DNA of 62,182 nucleotides from NCBI GenBank assembly GCA_016713535.1, contig JADJOY010000060.1, positions 1 to 62,182 on the forward strand, given 5' to 3'. A program made the position numbers and the translations under genes. Below the pieces are notes generated by a model that saw only the letters and a program-made list of their open reading frames with translations, was not told the DNA's origin and made no database searches. The first letter of the stretch is position 1; each line of letters opens with the position of its first letter. Source of the stretch: Deltaproteobacteria bacterium (GTDB lineage Bacteria; JADJOY01). Positions 35,140-42,730 of the stretch are shown piece by piece.

Positions 35140-36161
35140 TCAGGCCGGCCCGGAACGAGCGGCGGCGTCCTCTCCCGGCACGTCCGCCACCGGCTGGCCG
35201 GTGAGCAGCGCCACGGTCGCACGAACGCCGTCGCGGAACAACGTCGGCACCCAGCGCAGCTCCTTCCGCGCCTTGTTGTTGCGGGGGCGAGCTTTCCACT
35301 GGAGAAAATGGAGCTGCCCGCGCGGGATGAGCGGCGGCCGCCCCGACACGTTCGCCCACCGCTCGCCCGCCTCGGAGACGAGCGTCGCGAGCCACAGCGG
35401 CAGCACCCGCGGGATGTCCTTGCGGCCCAGTGCGTGGCCCACGATCCACGCCAGGTGCGTCAGGTCCACGTACGACTCGCTCAGGATGTAGCGGCTGCCG
35501 GCGGGCCGGTCCTCGGCGAACACCTGGCCGAGGCCGACGTCGCGCGAGTGGACCACCGGCATCCCGCCCGGCAGCAGCGCGGGCATCTGGTGGTTCTTCA
35601 CCTTGAGGATGAAGTCGTTGATCCCCGGCGAGCCCGCCGGCCCCGGTCCGTAGAGCGCCGAGGGGTGGATGAAGATCGCGTGCAGGCCGCGCGCCAGGGC
35701 CTCCACCACCACGCGGTCGGCGTCCTGCTTGGAGCGCTCGTACGCGGTGCCCTTGGGAGACGGGTCGATCGGCGAATTCTCGTCGTACTCCTGCGACGGC
35801 GCGGCCTGGAAGACGTCGATGGTGCTGGTGTAGACGAACCGCTCGACCTTCGCCGCCAGCGCCGCCTCCACCATGTTGCGCGTGCCCTCGACGTTGACGC
35901 GCTGGAAGCGGCCCACGTCCTTGAGCCACTGCTCGGGCAGCCCGGCGGCATGGTACGCGACGCTCACGCCCTTGAAGGCACGATCGAGCGAGCCACGGTC
36001 GGTGATGTCGCCCGCGACCAGCTCCACCGCCGCCGGCAGGTGGCGGCGCGCCTTGTCGGGATCGCGCACCAGCGCCGCACCTCGCGGCCGCGCTCGAGGA
36101 GCACCGTGGCGACGTTCCAGCCCACCAGTCCGGTGGCGCCGGTGACCAAGGTCTTCGACAT
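35140..36161 (-). CDS. NAD(P)-dependent epimerase/SDR (one frameshift)
   Basis: An extended short-chain dehydrogenase of about 340 residues. The N-terminal Rossmann motif is TLVTGATGLVGWNVATVLLE. After GREVR the frame shifts near 36075: the normal continuation ALVRDPDKARRHL lies in another frame and needs one extra G in a GG run. The catalytic YxxxK is in TAYERSKQDADR, with Ser/Thr in VYTSTIDVF. The rest fits 3-beta-HSD/dihydroflavonol-reductase-like proteins (IHPSALYGPG, LHFLQW). The substrate is unknown. It lies 55 bases after the cation-efflux gene and 21 before the hydrolase. Confidence 0.85.
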
Positions 36162-36216
36162 GGGGGTCCGCTCCTGCTCGTTCTTGCTTCGCGCGCGCTC
36201 AGGGGTGCCGCACGGC

Positions 36217-37125
36217 TCACGCGCCGCGGTAGACGTCGGGCTCCACGAAGATGAGGCGCGCGCTCGGAACCCGGTCGCGCACGCTCGACTCGGCGGCGTT
36301 GATGGCGTCTGCGAGCTCGAGGATCGAGAGCGACGGCTCGAACTCGAGCTTCGCCGCCACCAGCAGCTCCGGCCCCAGGTGCATGGTGCGCATGTGGATC
36401 AGCCGGCGCACGTACTTGGCGCGCTCGAAACCCTCGCGGATCGCGCTCTGCTGCGCGCTCGAGGCCGCCTCGCCGACCAGCAGGCTCTTCATCTCGACCG
36501 CCAGGATCACCGCGATCACGCCGAGGAGCGCGCCGATCACGATCGAGCCGAGCGCGTCGTAGCGCGACTCGCCGGTCACCACCGCGAGTCCGACGCCCAC
36601 CAGCGCGAACACCAGACCGAGGAGCGCGCCGAGGTCCTCGAGGAGCACCACCGGCAGCTCGGGGCTCTTGGCGTTCTTGACGAACGCCCACCAGCTCTCT
36701 TTGCCCTTCAGGTGGCGTGCTTCCTGGATCGCGGTCTTGAACGAGTAGGTCTCGAGGAGGATCGCGAGGACGAGCGTGCCGATCGCCCACTGCGGCGACT
36801 CGAGCGGCTGGGGATGCTGGATCTTGTGGATGCCCTCGACGATCGCGAACACCGAGCCGAGCGAGAAGAGCACCAGCGCCACCACGAACGCCCAGAAGTA
36901 GCGCTCGCGGCCGTAGCCGAACGGGTGCTCGGGAGTGGCCGCGCGCTGGCCGCGCTTGCTGCCGAGGAGCAGGAGCGCCTGGTTGCCGGTGTCGGCCAGT
37001 GAGTGGATCGACTCCGCCAGCATCGACGCCGCGCCGGTCGCGACGTACGCGATCAGCTTGGCGACGGCGATGCCGAGGTTGGCGAGAAACGCTGCGACGA
37101 TCGCTTTGCGACTACCGTGCTCCAC
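36217..37125 (-). CDS. Cation diffusion facilitator transporter
   Basis: A 302-residue CDF-family metal/proton antiporter in the inner membrane. Six predicted membrane segments are present. The metal site motif HSLADTGNQALLLLG is in segment 2 and a partner site LLEDLGALLGLVFAL in segment 5. The cytoplasmic C-terminal domain ends LIFVEPDVYRGA. The family exports Zn, Fe, Mn or similar ions; the metal is not predictable by eye. The GTG at 37125 is the likely start, giving VEHGSRKAIVAAFLAN. Confidence 0.85.
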   Translation of the reverse strand: MEHGSRKAIVAAFLANLGIAVAKLIAYVATGAASMLAESIHSLADTGNQALLLLGSKRGQRAATPEHPFGYGRERYFWAFVVALVLFSLGSVFAIVEGIHKIQHPQPLESPQWAIGTLVLAILLETYSFKTAIQEARHLKGKESWWAFVKNAKSPELPVVLLEDLGALLGLVFALVGVGLAVVTGESRYDALGSIVIGALLGVIAVILAVEMKSLLVGEAASSAQQSAIREGFERAKYVRRLIHMRTMHLGPELLVAAKLEFEPSLSILELADAINAAESSVRDRVPSARLIFVEPDVYRGA

Positions 37126-37233
37126 GGCTCGAACCCCGTTTTCCAGCGGCAAAGCCGCCAACCGTAGCCGACCGCCGGAAAGCCGTGCAAGGCGCCGGAA
37201 GGCTCGATCGGGTCGCACGCACGTCCGTTCCTC

Positions 37234-37264
37234 GGAGGGGCACGCGCCTGCGTGCCCGCCGATA
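37234..37264 (-). repeat. Palindromic repeat A
   Basis: Minus-strand copy with arms GGCACGC/GCGTGCC and the GTATCG tail as CGATAC. It is upstream of the cation-efflux gene. Confidence 0.7.
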
Positions 37265-37354
37265 CGCGCAAGCGCTACATCGTCGACGCCGTGGATCGCG
37301 GTTCGGACGAGGCCCGCGGCGATCTGCGATCGCGGCGGTGCCCGCGCCCCCACC

Positions 37355-37384
37355 GATCGCCGGGCGCGCGGCGCGCGCCCCTCC
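37355..37384 (+). repeat. Palindromic repeat A
   Basis: Plus-strand copy with arms GGGCGCGC/GCGCGCCC ending CCCCTCC. It lies 10 bases past the stop codon of the permease gene. It faces the copy at 37234, giving a head-to-head pair about 90 bases apart. Confidence 0.7.
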
Positions 37385-37394
37385 CACCCGCCCC

Positions 37395-38660
37395 TCACCG
37401 CACGAGGCGTGTCATCCCCCACCACCACGCGACCGCGATCACCAGGCTCACCACCGCGAACGGCGCGATCCGCCGCGCGTGCAGCTTGAAGCCGATCTCG
37501 GTGCCGTGGGCGCGCGCCTGCTCGGCGACGATCAGGTTCGCGATCGAGCCGATGAGGAGCAGGTTCCCCGCGTAGGTGCTGGTGAGCGCGAGCAGGTAGG
37601 CGAGCTCGGGCTGGTTCGCGGGCCACTCGGCCATGAGCAGCATCACCGCCGGCACGTTGCTCACCACGTTGCTGAGCACGACGCTCGCCACCGCGAGCAC
37701 CGCGGGGCCGTGGATCTCGAGCCCCGAGCGCGCGAGCAAGCCTTCCAGCGCCACCATCCCGCCCGACACGCGGAACCCCTCGATCAGCACGAAGAGCCCG
37801 ATGAAGAGGAGCAGCAACGGCCAGTCGACGAGCGCCAGGAACTGCGGCGTGGTGAGCTTGCGGCTCAGCATCAGCACCGCGACCACGCCGAGCACCGAGA
37901 CCTCGCGCGGGACGCGCGTGAAGAAGAGCGCCACCAGCACGATGGTGAGCGCCACGGCCTTCGCCGACTGCGCTCGGTCGAAGGGCCGCGTCGACGCCAT
38001 CGAGCCGGCGTCGAGCGGCCAGTCGGCGTCGTCGTGGCGCGCGTGTGGATGCGCGGGCTCGCTCTCGAGGTCGTCGCCGCGCGCCAGCCAGGCAAAGAGC
38101 AGCGCCAGGCTCGCGAGCGAGGGAGGCGCGCACCAGAGAAAAAAACGCGCGAAGTCGAGCCCGGCCTTCTGGCCGATGAACATGTTCTGCGGGTTGCCGA
38201 TCACCGTTGCGGCCGAGCCCACGTTCGCCGCCGCCGCCAGCGCGAGCAGGAAGGGCAACGGATTCCAGCCGCGGCGCACCACGATCTCGAGCACGATCGG
38301 CGTCATCACCAGACAGATCACGTCGTTCGAGAGCAGCGCCGAGAGCACGGCGCTCGCGGCGATCACGAAGGCGAGGAAGCCGCGCGCGCCGAGCCCGCTG
38401 CGCGCCGCCCGGATCGCGACCGCGCTGTAGAAGCCGCCGAGGCGGAACTGCGCCGAGAGCACCATCAGCCCGAAGAGCAGGACCAGCGTGCCGGCGTCGA
38501 TCGCCGCGGTGGCCTGCCCGAACGTGAGGGTCTCGCTGGCGACCAGGAGCATCGCGCCGAGCAGCGCGACGCCGGTGCGGTCGATGGCGAGCCCCGGGAT
38601 CTCGCCGAGGGCGATACCCACGTAGCTGAGCACGAAGATCGCGACGCCGAGCTCGTTCAT
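37395..38660 (-). CDS. ArsB/NhaD/citrate-type anion permease
   Basis: A 421-residue membrane transporter of the ion-transporter superfamily, with two repeat halves and about eleven membrane segments. The two pore hairpins show as SALLSNDVICLVMTPI followed by GSAATVIGNPQNMFIG, and SNVVSNVPAVMLLM followed by STYAGNLLLIGSIANLIV. The SN-x(D/V)-P and GNPQN-type signatures fit the ArsB/SLC13/CitMHS group. A His/Asp-rich cytoplasmic loop (HPHARHDDADW) lies in the middle. The substrate is unknown. It is divergent from the hemerythrin gene. Confidence 0.85.
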   Translation of the reverse strand: MNELGVAIFVLSYVGIALGEIPGLAIDRTGVALLGAMLLVASETLTFGQATAAIDAGTLVLLFGLMVLSAQFRLGGFYSAVAIRAARSGLGARGFLAFVIAASAVLSALLSNDVICLVMTPIVLEIVVRRGWNPLPFLLALAAAANVGSAATVIGNPQNMFIGQKAGLDFARFFLWCAPPSLASLALLFAWLARGDDLESEPAHPHARHDDADWPLDAGSMASTRPFDRAQSAKAVALTIVLVALFFTRVPREVSVLGVVAVLMLSRKLTTPQFLALVDWPLLLLFIGLFVLIEGFRVSGGMVALEGLLARSGLEIHGPAVLAVASVVLSNVVSNVPAVMLLMAEWPANQPELAYLLALTSTYAGNLLLIGSIANLIVAEQARAHGTEIGFKLHARRIAPFAVVSLVIAVAWWWGMTRLVR

Positions 38661-38782
38661 CGGTTCGATCCGGGGCCCGCGCCCCGCCGGCGAGGGTAGC
38701 CGCTTCGCCCTCGGTTACGTTGGCCGCTCGTCCCCCGCCCGCCACCGCCCGCGCGACCGCCCCCGCCACCTCGCGAGCCCTC

Positions 38783-39226
38783 ATGCCGCCCCTCAAGCGC
38801 GATCCCAGCCTCGTCCGACTCTCCCACGACCATCACCAGGGCTTGCTGCGCGCCTTCTTCATCCGCCAGGCGCTGCGGACCAAGGCCGGCCTCGACCATC
38901 AGGCCGCCGTCACCCGCGACTTCTTCCGCGACGACCTGGTGCCGCACTTTCGCGCCGAGGAGGAGGTGCTCTTCCCGCTGCTGGTGCCGCTGCTCGGCGA
39001 TGACGCCGGTCTGGTCGACGCGCTGCTCGCCGAGCACCGCGAGCTCGAGACCCTCACCGAAGCGCTCGACGGCAGCGCCGAGAAGCTCACCGCTTACGCC
39101 GAGCTCCTCGATCGCCACATCCGCACCGAGGAGCGGCGCCTCTTCGAGCTCTACCAGGAGCGCGTGCCCGAAGCAGATCGGCCCGCGATCGAGGCGCGCC
39201 TTCGCGAAGCGCGGGTGAAGCCGTAG
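38783..39226 (+). CDS. Hemerythrin-like HHE domain protein
   Basis: A 147-residue four-helix protein. The likely diiron ligands are in order: LSHDHHQGL, HFRAEEEVLFP, LLAEHRELETL and LDRHIRTEERRLFE. The ATG at 38783 is chosen because upstream codons are a Pro/Ala run that looks non-coding. Such domains bind O2 or sense redox or iron status. The gene stands alone, divergent from the permease. Confidence 0.85.
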   Translation: MPPLKRDPSLVRLSHDHHQGLLRAFFIRQALRTKAGLDHQAAVTRDFFRDDLVPHFRAEEEVLFPLLVPLLGDDAGLVDALLAEHRELETLTEALDGSAEKLTAYAELLDRHIRTEERRLFELYQERVPEADRPAIEARLREARVKP

Positions 39227-39331
39227 GGGCGCGCGATCGACCTGCTGGAGGGCTGCGGTCCCTCGCAGCCGCCGGGAGCGGTCGCGAAGGATCGCGACCC
39301 TCCAGGGGATCGAGTCAGCAGCCGGACGACC

Positions 39332-40189
39332 TCACTCGAGCTTGAACACCCGCCGCGCGTTGTCGCGGAAGAAGAGCCGCTCGTTCTCCTCGCCGAGCCC
39401 GAGCTCGAGCGCCTGTTTCACCGCCTTGTGGAACATGAGCTGCGGGAAGTTGGTGCCGAAGAGCACCTTGTCCTTGCCGTAGGTCTTGGCGAAGTGGACG
39501 AGCTGGGGCGGGTAGTAGCGCGGCAGGTAGGCCGAGGTGTCGATGTAGACGTGCTCGTGTTTCCACGCGAGGCCGATCATCTCGTCGGTCCACGGATAGC
39601 CGATGTGCCCGCCGACGATCTTGAGCTCGGGGAACTTGAGCGCGATCTCGTCGATGTACGGGATCGGGCGCCCGGTCTCGGACGGCATGAGCGGCCCGGT
39701 GTGGCCGACCTGGGTGCAGAACGGGATGTCGAGGTCGATGCACTTCACGTAGAGCGGCCAGTAGTGCTTGTCGTTGGGAGGCAGGCTCCAGAGCCACGGG
39801 ATCACCCGGAGCGCCTTGAAGCCGAGCACCTTCACCGCGCGGTCGAGCTCGCGCACCGCCGCCATCGGCTTCTCGAGGTCGACGGCCGCGACACCGACGA
39901 AGCGCGTCGGATGGCGCGCGACCCACTCGGCGACCTCGTCGTTGGTCGCCACCCACGTACCGGGACGGCACCACGCGCACAAGAGCAGCTTCTCGACGCC
40001 CGCGAGGTCCATGAGCTGGACCACGTCGTCGGGGGTGAGCCCGGTCTCCGCCATCTCCGGTGGGACGCCCGACTTCTGGAACAGCCGGGTGATCTCCGGC
40101 AGGCGATCGAACATCGTGCGCAGCGCGGGCTGGGCCCACGCGTCGATGGCGCGGGGTGCGGAAACCGGATTCGGGCTCGCTTCGGTCAC
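39332..40189 (-). CDS. Amidohydrolase-2 family protein lacking metal ligands
   Basis: A 285-residue TIM-barrel protein of the amidohydrolase-2 (ACMSD-like) family. Family blocks are clear: GVEKLLLCAWCRPG, FVGVAAVDLEKP, TQVGHTGPLMPSETGRP and GGHIGYPWTDEMIGLAWKH. The N-terminal DxHxH metal site is replaced by DAWAQP, and the C-terminal catalytic Asp by Asn in LFGTNFPQ. The histidines in QVGH and GGH remain. It may be a non-metal or non-catalytic variant. The GTG at 40189 has GAGGGGG upstream. It follows the regulator gene set on the same strand. Confidence 0.75.
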   Translation of the reverse strand: MTEASPNPVSAPRAIDAWAQPALRTMFDRLPEITRLFQKSGVPPEMAETGLTPDDVVQLMDLAGVEKLLLCAWCRPGTWVATNDEVAEWVARHPTRFVGVAAVDLEKPMAAVRELDRAVKVLGFKALRVIPWLWSLPPNDKHYWPLYVKCIDLDIPFCTQVGHTGPLMPSETGRPIPYIDEIALKFPELKIVGGHIGYPWTDEMIGLAWKHEHVYIDTSAYLPRYYPPQLVHFAKTYGKDKVLFGTNFPQLMFHKAVKQALELGLGEENERLFFRDNARRVFKLE

Positions 40190-40377
40190 GAAATCCCCCT
40201 CGGAGGGCCGCTGGAGGCCTTATTCGGCCTGATTTGCGGCCGTTTCAAGATCGACTGTAAGCAGTTTGTTGCAATAAAATCTGGCGTAATGTGTCTTTTC
40301 TCAATGGCGGATTGTGATCGTTTCCACTGGCAATCCGTGTAGTTTTTCTCGTCCGCCCGAGAGCGCCTCGGCGCCGC
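40190..40377. other. AT-rich intergenic region
   Basis: Bases 40250-40340 are strikingly less GC-rich than the rest of the window (GTTGCAATAAAATCTGG, GTAGTTTTTCTCG). No protein is visible. It probably holds the promoter of the amidohydrolase-like gene; TTGAGA with GATTTT at 17 bases on the minus strand is a weak candidate. Confidence 0.4.
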
Positions 40378-40842
40378 TCACGGAACCGTACCAAACATCG
40401 CCCGCAGCCGCCGATGGCGATGGGTGAAGAGCGCGCGCACCACCACCCGCGACGCGCCCAGCATCCACGCCATGCGCGGCTCGAAGCGCAGCCGGTCGGT
40501 GACCTCGACGCCGCCGGCCATCGGCACGAGGGTGCGCTCGTGCTCCCACACCCGCTGGCTCGCGAGCGTGGAGCGCTCGAGGAAGCGGCGTCCGGTCTCG
40601 AGCTCCACCAGCACCAGGTCGTCGTAGTCGACCGGCAGCACGCCGCCGAGGAGGATCCAGCTCCTGAAGAGCCGCTGCCCGAGCGGCACCGTCGCTTCGG
40701 TCAGCGTCCGCGCGTGCGCCGGGAACGTCATTCTGCAGAGCGGCATCAGCTCGCGGTTGACGCCCTCCAGGCTGGAGGCGTGTTGCCAGAGCCGCGCGGA
40801 GTCGGCGGCGAGGCGTGAGGAGATCTCGAAGCGGCCTTCCAT
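40378..40842 (-). CDS. START/SRPBCC-like hypothetical protein
   Basis: A 154-residue protein that looks like a helix-grip (SRPBCC) fold: it starts GRFEISSRLAADSARLWQHA, then VNRELMPLCRMTF, and ends with a long C-terminal helix rich in Arg. The function is unknown. It starts 31 bases after the CarH/LitR-like regulator stop on the same strand, so it is probably in its operon. A second, different SRPBCC gene (42037) is on the other side of the regulator. Confidence 0.6.
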   Translation of the reverse strand: MEGRFEISSRLAADSARLWQHASSLEGVNRELMPLCRMTFPAHARTLTEATVPLGQRLFRSWILLGGVLPVDYDDLVLVELETGRRFLERSTLASQRVWEHERTLVPMAGGVEVTDRLRFEPRMAWMLGASRVVVRALFTHRHRRLRAMFGTVP

Positions 40843-40873
40843 GCCGACACTCTCGTGTCGGCGCGGGCCCAGG

Positions 40874-41920
40874 TCAATGCACCGAAATGCGTGCCGGGCG
40901 GCCCTTGCGGCTGGCCCCGCGGCGCGCGGCCGGCGTCCGGGACGAGCCGCGTGCGCTCGCGTCCGAGGTGCTGTCGAGCTGGCTCAACGAGCGCGTCGGC
41001 GGCCACACCAGCACGCCTGCGTCGCTGAACGCCTGCAGGTCGCCGCCGACTCCCGAGCCGCCCAGCCAGAACTTGGTGGTCGCGGCGCGGCGGCGGACCA
41101 GCTCGAGGAGCCGCGGCGCGTGCACGGCGAGCAGCGCCTCGCGGGTCACCGAGAGCGCCACCAGCGCAGGTGCCACCTGCTCGCAGGCGCGCTCGAGGTC
41201 CTCGATCGGCAGGCCCTGGCCGAGGTAGATCGCGCGATAGCCGCGCTGCTCGAGATGGAGCGCGACCGCGAGTGCCCCGACCTCGTGCTGCTCGTCCGGC
41301 AGGCACGCGACCAGCGCCACCGGCGCGGTGGCGCTGACCGGGGCGAGCGCCGCGAGCAGCTCGTGCATGCGCGCCACGAACGCCGCCGAGGCCATGTGCT
41401 CGGAGGCCACGCTCAGCACCCCCGCCGCCCACAGCTCGCCGATCTCCGTGGCCGCGGGCCGGAGCACGAGGTTCAGCACCTGCTCGGTCGACGTGCTCGC
41501 GAAGGCGCGATCGAGGGCCGCGTCGAGGGCCGCCGCGTCGAGGACGCGGGCGGCGGCGACCACCGCGCGGCGGAGCTCCTCGAGCAACCCCGGCGAGAGC
41601 GCGGAGCGCGTCTCCTCGGGGGCCGCCAGCGAGGATTCGCTGGTCGAGCGCGCCTGCAAGCGGTCGCCGAGGTTCGCCTCGGCGAGCAGGCGGTCGCGCC
41701 CGACCACGGCGATCTCGCCGATCGAGTGGCCCTGCTTGATGCGCTCGCGAACCCGCTCGAGGACCTTGAGGTCGCTCTCGGTGTAGAGGCGGTGGCCGCT
41801 CGGCGTGCGCACCGGCAGCAGGAAGCCGTGGCGCGTCTCCCAGGCGCGCAGCACCGCGGCCGAGAAGCCCGTCAGCCGGGAGATCGTCTTCATCTTGTAG
41901 AGACCACGCTCGCCCACCAC
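40874..41920 (-). CDS. carH: MerR-type regulator with B12-binding domain, CarH/LitR family
   Basis: A 348-residue regulator. The N-terminal MerR winged helix is YKMKTISRLTGFSAAVLRAW, then ETRHGFLLPVRTPSGHRLY. The C-terminal half is a cobalamin-binding module with the W-x9-EH motif (Trp 164, Glu 174-His 175) and the E-x-H-x-x-G motif with His 212. These mark the light-sensing adenosylcobalamin repressors CarH and LitR. The GTG at 41920 has AGGAGG upstream. The gene is divergent from a SRPBCC gene, with a shared operator candidate between them, so it probably represses itself. Photoreceptor function is inferred from motifs. Confidence 0.85.
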   Translation of the reverse strand: MVGERGLYKMKTISRLTGFSAAVLRAWETRHGFLLPVRTPSGHRLYTESDLKVLERVRERIKQGHSIGEIAVVGRDRLLAEANLGDRLQARSTSESSLAAPEETRSALSPGLLEELRRAVVAAARVLDAAALDAALDRAFASTSTEQVLNLVLRPAATEIGELWAAGVLSVASEHMASAAFVARMHELLAALAPVSATAPVALVACLPDEQHEVGALAVALHLEQRGYRAIYLGQGLPIEDLERACEQVAPALVALSVTREALLAVHAPRLLELVRRRAATTKFWLGGSGVGGDLQAFSDAGVLVWPPTRSLSQLDSTSDASARGSSRTPAARRGASRKGRPARISVH

Positions 41921-41951
41921 CGCCCCTCCTCCGCACCGCGCCGTGCCTGCG

Positions 41952-41979
41952 ATCGTAGCACTCGCTCCGCTCAGATCAA
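41952..41979 (-). promoter_or_regulatory. Promoter of the CarH/LitR-like gene
   Basis: On the minus strand, TTGATC (41979-41974) and TACGAT (41957-41952) are separated by 16 bases. The -35 overlaps the operator candidate at 41975-41996. Transcription would begin near 41945 and include the AGGAGG site. Confidence 0.5.
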
Positions 41980-41996
41980 AACAAAATCTATACAGA
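41975..41996. promoter_or_regulatory. Candidate CarH/LitR operator 1
   Basis: The AT-rich block AAACAAAATCTATACAGA stands out in GC-rich DNA. It is nearly repeated as AAACAAAATATATACAAA at 44273-44290, in front of the SDR-DUF2867 gene. It overlaps the regulator's -35 and abuts the -35 of the divergent SRPBCC gene. Known LitR/CarH sites have TATACA/TGTATA-like half sites, which fits. Confidence 0.55.
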
Positions 41997-41999
41997 CCC

Positions 42000-42028
42000 T
42001 TGACGCTCGAAATCGCCCCCGCTACGGT
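42000..42028 (+). promoter_or_regulatory. Promoter of the SRPBCC gene at 42037
   Basis: TTGACG (42000-42005) and TACGGT (42023-42028) are 17 bases apart. The ATG at 42037 is only eight bases after the -10, so the mRNA would begin at or next to the start codon, i.e. be leaderless. No ribosome-binding site is present. Confidence 0.55.
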
Positions 42029-42036
42029 CGCGGGCC

Positions 42037-42516
42037 ATGGCGACGAGGCACACCCTCCACCGCGTCCAGACCGTGCGAGCGCCGCTCGACGAGGTGTTCG
42101 CGTTCTTCGCCGACGCCGGCAACCTGGAGCGGATCACGCCGCCGTTCCTGCGCTTCCGATACCTCACGGAGCTGCCGATCGAGATGCGCGTGGGTGCGCG
42201 CATCCTCTACCGGATCGCGCTCTTCGGCGTGCCCATGAAGTGGCTCACCGAGATCGCCGCGTACGAGCCGCCGCGGCGCTTCGTGGACCGGCAGGAGCGT
42301 GGGCCCTACGCGGTGTGGATCCACACCCACGAGTTCGAGAGCGTCCCCGAGGGCACGCGGCTCGTCGACCGCGTCGAATACGAGCTGCCCTTCGGGCCGC
42401 TCGGCGGGCTCGCCCACGCGCTGTGGGTGCGGCGCACCCTCGAGCGCATCTTCGACTTCCGCCACGTTTACATCGCCTCCCGCTTCGGCGCCGTCGCGCC
42501 GTCGAAGGCGCACTAG
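42037..42516 (+). CDS. SRPBCC family (cyclase/dehydrase-like) protein
   Basis: A 159-residue START-like ligand-binding protein. It opens with HTLHRVQTVRAPLDEVFAFF and continues ADAGNLERITPPFLRF, the usual first helix of this group. KWLTEIAAYEPPRRFVDRQE and the C-terminal helix (RRTLERIFDFRHVY) follow. Members of this group often accompany SDR proteins and photolyase-linked genes. The function is unknown. It is probably controlled by the divergent CarH/LitR-like regulator. Confidence 0.8.
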   Translation: MATRHTLHRVQTVRAPLDEVFAFFADAGNLERITPPFLRFRYLTELPIEMRVGARILYRIALFGVPMKWLTEIAAYEPPRRFVDRQERGPYAVWIHTHEFESVPEGTRLVDRVEYELPFGPLGGLAHALWVRRTLERIFDFRHVYIASRFGAVAPSKAH

Positions 42517-42621
42517 CGGCGGGCGCGAGCCCGCCGGGGAGCGGACACGAGCGGAGCCGAGCGCTTCCGAGCCCGGGCGGCCTCACGGCCGCCCCTACAC
42601 AGCCACGCACAGCCCCGAGCT

Positions 42622-42652
42622 GGAGGGGCACGCGTCGCGTGCCCGGCGATAC
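42622..42652 (-). repeat. Palindromic repeat A
   Basis: Copy with arms GGGGCACGCG/CGCGTGCCC and the tail CGGCGATAC. A separate GGGCGCGAGCCCGCC hairpin (about 42522-42536) precedes it. Both lie in the gap between the converging SRPBCC and SDR genes (42517-42730), where no gene is seen. Confidence 0.7.
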
Positions 42653-42730
42653 GCGACGACGTTCACGCCGCCGTTCGCGTGGAGCCCCACCCCGGCCCCC
42701 CGGAGTCGCGCGCGCGCCGCTCGCCGCGCA

